From contig DATKLX010000058.1 of NCBI GenBank assembly GCA_035542155.1, forward strand, positions 1 to 15,482: a DNA stretch of 15,482 nt, read 5' to 3'. The DNA is from DATKLX01 sp035542155. GTDB lineage: Bacteria; Chloroflexota; Anaerolineae; Anaerolineales; Anaerolineaceae. Below are positions 14,090-15,482 of the stretch, one piece after another; positions within the stretch are counted from its first letter, which is position 1; each line of letters opens with the position of its first letter. Under the pieces are notes generated by a model. The model was not told the origin of the DNA and made no database searches. It saw only the letters and a list, made by a program, of their open reading frames with translations. Both the position numbers and the translations under genes were made by a program.

Positions 14090-15310
14090 TTACCGTCGGA
14101 CGACGGGGAAGTAATTGTTGTAGAATACCTTCTCGGGGTCGGCCGGCGGCGCGGCCCCGCTGCAGTCCACCGTCAGGTCGAAGCGGCTGCCGCCTTCGCC
14201 CCAGCTATCGACCGCGACGTAGTAGGTTTGCCCGGCAGTGGCGTCGAAGCTGGCCACTTCATTCCCATGCGTGACGGCCTGGTTGGTGCTGTAGCACTTG
14301 TTGTCCGCATTATTGCTGATCACGAACAGGTCCAGGTCGGAGGGGTGATTGGAAAGCTGCAGTGTAACCCGCCCATCGGATTGGGCTTTGTAGGCAAAAG
14401 CTACCTCGGGTCCATATTCTGGCCAGGTAGAATCGCGGTAGGCGTCGATCTGGTCGCGAACTTTCGGGTATGCGCCAGGCACCGTGCTGGCAGACACCAT
14501 TTGACCGCAGGCGATATCCGCGGCCGGGCGGCAAAGCGTCGAGATTTCCACATCGGAAATGATGACTTCCTGGTTGGCAGCCGGAACATTACCTTTGTCC
14601 AAATCGTTCACCCAGAAATCCAGGATGATAAGGGGATAATCGAGTTCGGTGGGAATATAAGCCCCCGTATAACTCCAGGCCTTGAGCAGGCTGGCCGGGT
14701 TGTTGTGGTCCGTTCCCAGGTAGCTGGCAAAATTGATGTAGCCTTCGTGCCAGTCGATCACATGGGTGGTGGTGGTCGCGCCGCCCAGGGCCATCGCATA
14801 TTGATAGCGGGTTTTTAGAGTAGAAGGCTGGACAACGAATTGGGCGTTCAAGGGCGATGTGGGCAGGTTCCAGCGCGAGAATTCGTGATCCACTTCCCGG
14901 ACGCAGTACGATTTGCTGCAACTTTTTTCATAGAGGAACAACCCCAGCACCACGTTCGGGTCGAGGTTGTCGAGGGTCGGGTAAGGGCTTACGGTAGTCA
15001 CCTGGAAGCGGTGCGGGCCGTAATGGGCGTTGCTGAGCGAGGTGATCTGGCTGCCGTACCAGGTCCCGTTGACCTTGCGGATGGTGAGATGGAGTCGTTT
15101 ATCGGCATCCACCCAGACCGCATCCTGGGCATCGGAGAAGTGGTTACCATCCTGGAAACCGCCCGCGTCCACCGTCCAGATAATCCCGGCGAAATCGATC
15201 TGGCGGGCAGCCACCCGGGCAGGGTCAAAATCGGGCGGGAGTGGACTGAGCGCGATGAGCGTCAGGAAAACGAGGATCAGGACCGGCATGCGGAGGATAG
15301 AATGGGGCAT
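14090..15310 (-). CDS. Exported GH16-like protein with C-terminal PPC domain
   Basis: The 406-residue protein has an N-terminal signal segment (hydrophobic residues 9-24). The next ~230 residues have a concanavalin-like glucanase pattern: GIIWTVDAGGFQDGNHFS, VWVDADKRLHLTIRK, then NVVLGLFLYE and REVDHEFSRW. The last holds Glu139-x-Asp141-x-Glu143, the arrangement of catalytic residues in GH16 enzymes. A C-terminal domain (about residues 300-390) with SDLDLFVISN and GQTYYVAVDSWG resembles the bacterial pre-peptidase C-terminal (PPC) beta-sandwich. Two Cys residues (131, 136) just before the catalytic stretch may form a disulphide. The first ATG is chosen; TATAAT ends seven bases before it and no Shine-Dalgarno sequence is present. 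Met8 is an alternative start. Glucan binding without hydrolysis remains possible. Confidence 0.7.
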   Translation of the reverse strand: MPHSILRMPVLILVFLTLIALSPLPPDFDPARVAARQIDFAGIIWTVDAGGFQDGNHFSDAQDAVWVDADKRLHLTIRKVNGTWYGSQITSLSNAHYGPHRFQVTTVSPYPTLDNLDPNVVLGLFLYEKSCSKSYCVREVDHEFSRWNLPTSPLNAQFVVQPSTLKTRYQYAMALGGATTTTHVIDWHEGYINFASYLGTDHNNPASLLKAWSYTGAYIPTELDYPLIILDFWVNDLDKGNVPAANQEVIISDVEISTLCRPAADIACGQMVSASTVPGAYPKVRDQIDAYRDSTWPEYGPEVAFAYKAQSDGRVTLQLSNHPSDLDLFVISNNADNKCYSTNQAVTHGNEVASFDATAGQTYYVAVDSWGEGGSRFDLTVDCSGAAPPADPEKVFYNNYFPVVRR

Positions 15311-15317
15311 TGAAGAT

Positions 15318-15323
15318 ATTATA
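15318..15323 (-). promoter_or_regulatory. -10 element at a leaderless distance from the GH16-like start
   Basis: TATAAT on the minus strand ends seven bases before the ATG at 15310, so transcription would start at the A of the start codon. No Shine-Dalgarno sequence lies in between. No convincing -35 is seen. Confidence 0.45.
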
Positions 15324-15386
15324 GGTCTTTTCCTCGCCCAAAATCATGTTTTTTCAGCTCTGAAGAATGAATTAGAAAAGTAAGAA

Positions 15387-15482
15387 ATGGAGGCAGAAAA
15401 ACCGCACAAAAAGGACCTGGTTGAGTATATTGGAGTTGTGAACAGACAGCCGATATACCCAACCAGGAGACTAATGATACCA
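15387..15482 (+). CDS. Start of an unrecognised gene running off the right edge
   Basis: An open frame begins MEAEKPHKKDLVEYIGVVNR and continues to the window end. An in-frame ATG at 15474 is preceded by AGGAG four bases upstream and is an equally good or better start; in that case only MIP is visible and the region before it is leader. A strong inverted repeat at 15416-15467 lies inside the longer reading, which argues for the later start. I do not recognise the protein. The surrounding A/T-rich composition differs from the GC-rich genes to the left. Confidence 0.3.
   Translation, partial: MEAEKPHKKDLVEYIGVVNRQPIYPTRRLMIP
15416..15467. repeat. 18-bp inverted repeat overlapping a ribosome binding site
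   Basis: The arms 15416-15433 and 15450-15467 match in 16 of 18 positions (CCTGGTTGaGTATATtGG against its partner), with a 16-base loop. The right arm overlaps the AGGAG that precedes the ATG at 15474, so folding would partly hide the ribosome site. On the minus strand the stem is followed by TCCTTTTTG, which resembles a terminator tail for a gene arriving from the right. Confidence 0.6.

Noticed and set aside
13586..14818. 410-codon open frame on the plus strand
   Set aside because: It is antisense to the GNAT and GH16-like genes, both of which have clear family motifs. The antisense product is compositionally biased and has no recognisable domain.

Overview
The window looks like a GC-rich chromosome segment of an Anaerolineae-type Chloroflexota bacterium. 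This rests on recalled family resemblance: Thr/Pro-rich exported M23 peptidases with LysM, a small 'NLTDELED' protein, ROK/PIG-L/SIS sugar genes, and a cell envelope built of exported proteins with Ala/Pro/Thr linkers. No marker gene or rRNA is present to confirm it. There are no tRNA, rRNA or CRISPR features.

Layout. (1) 1-141 is AT-richer, non-coding, and carries three phased copies of a GTACGAaatta motif at 24-25 bp steps. It abuts the 3' end of a minus-strand polytopic membrane protein that stops inside a motif I expect to continue, so I read it as a possible transposon end. (2) 1314-5536 is a plus-strand envelope block: an M23 lipoprotein, a small conserved soluble protein, a membrane-anchored phospholipase D-like protein with two HKD motifs, and a LysM + M23 exported peptidase. 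(3) 5711-8118 holds a minus-strand MATE exporter diverging over 50 bp from a plus-strand RlmI/RlmK-like RNA methyltransferase. The two share a symmetric -10 element. (4) 8119-8333 is a convergent terminator zone. (5) 8333-8719 is a SnoaL/NTF2-like protein, followed by a relic that resembles the C-terminus of a molybdenum hydroxylase. (6) 13547 down to 8928 is a minus-strand amino-sugar unit: ROK repressor, unusual ROK-fold kinase-like protein, PIG-L deacetylase and a GlmS-like SIS protein. (7) 15310-13634 is an exported GH16-like/PPC protein with a GNAT acetyltransferase behind it. (8) The right edge has a strong inverted repeat in or before a gene that runs off the window.

How the genes work together. 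The amino-sugar unit reads as a regulated route: sugar sensing (ROK repressor, with its own promoter and a putative operator), phosphorylation or sugar binding (ROK-like protein), N-deacetylation (PIG-L) and deamination/isomerisation (SIS protein). The substrate is probably N-acetylglucosamine or a related acetamido sugar, but no transporter is in view. The GH16-like protein upstream could feed oligosaccharides, but that link is only positional. The envelope block probably acts in peptidoglycan remodelling and extracytoplasmic phosphodiester cleavage.

Two patterns run across the window. Several start codons sit 6-9 nt after a TAnAAT hexamer, which suggests leaderless transcription. Several intergenic, and one intragenic, short palindromes look like dispersed repeats.
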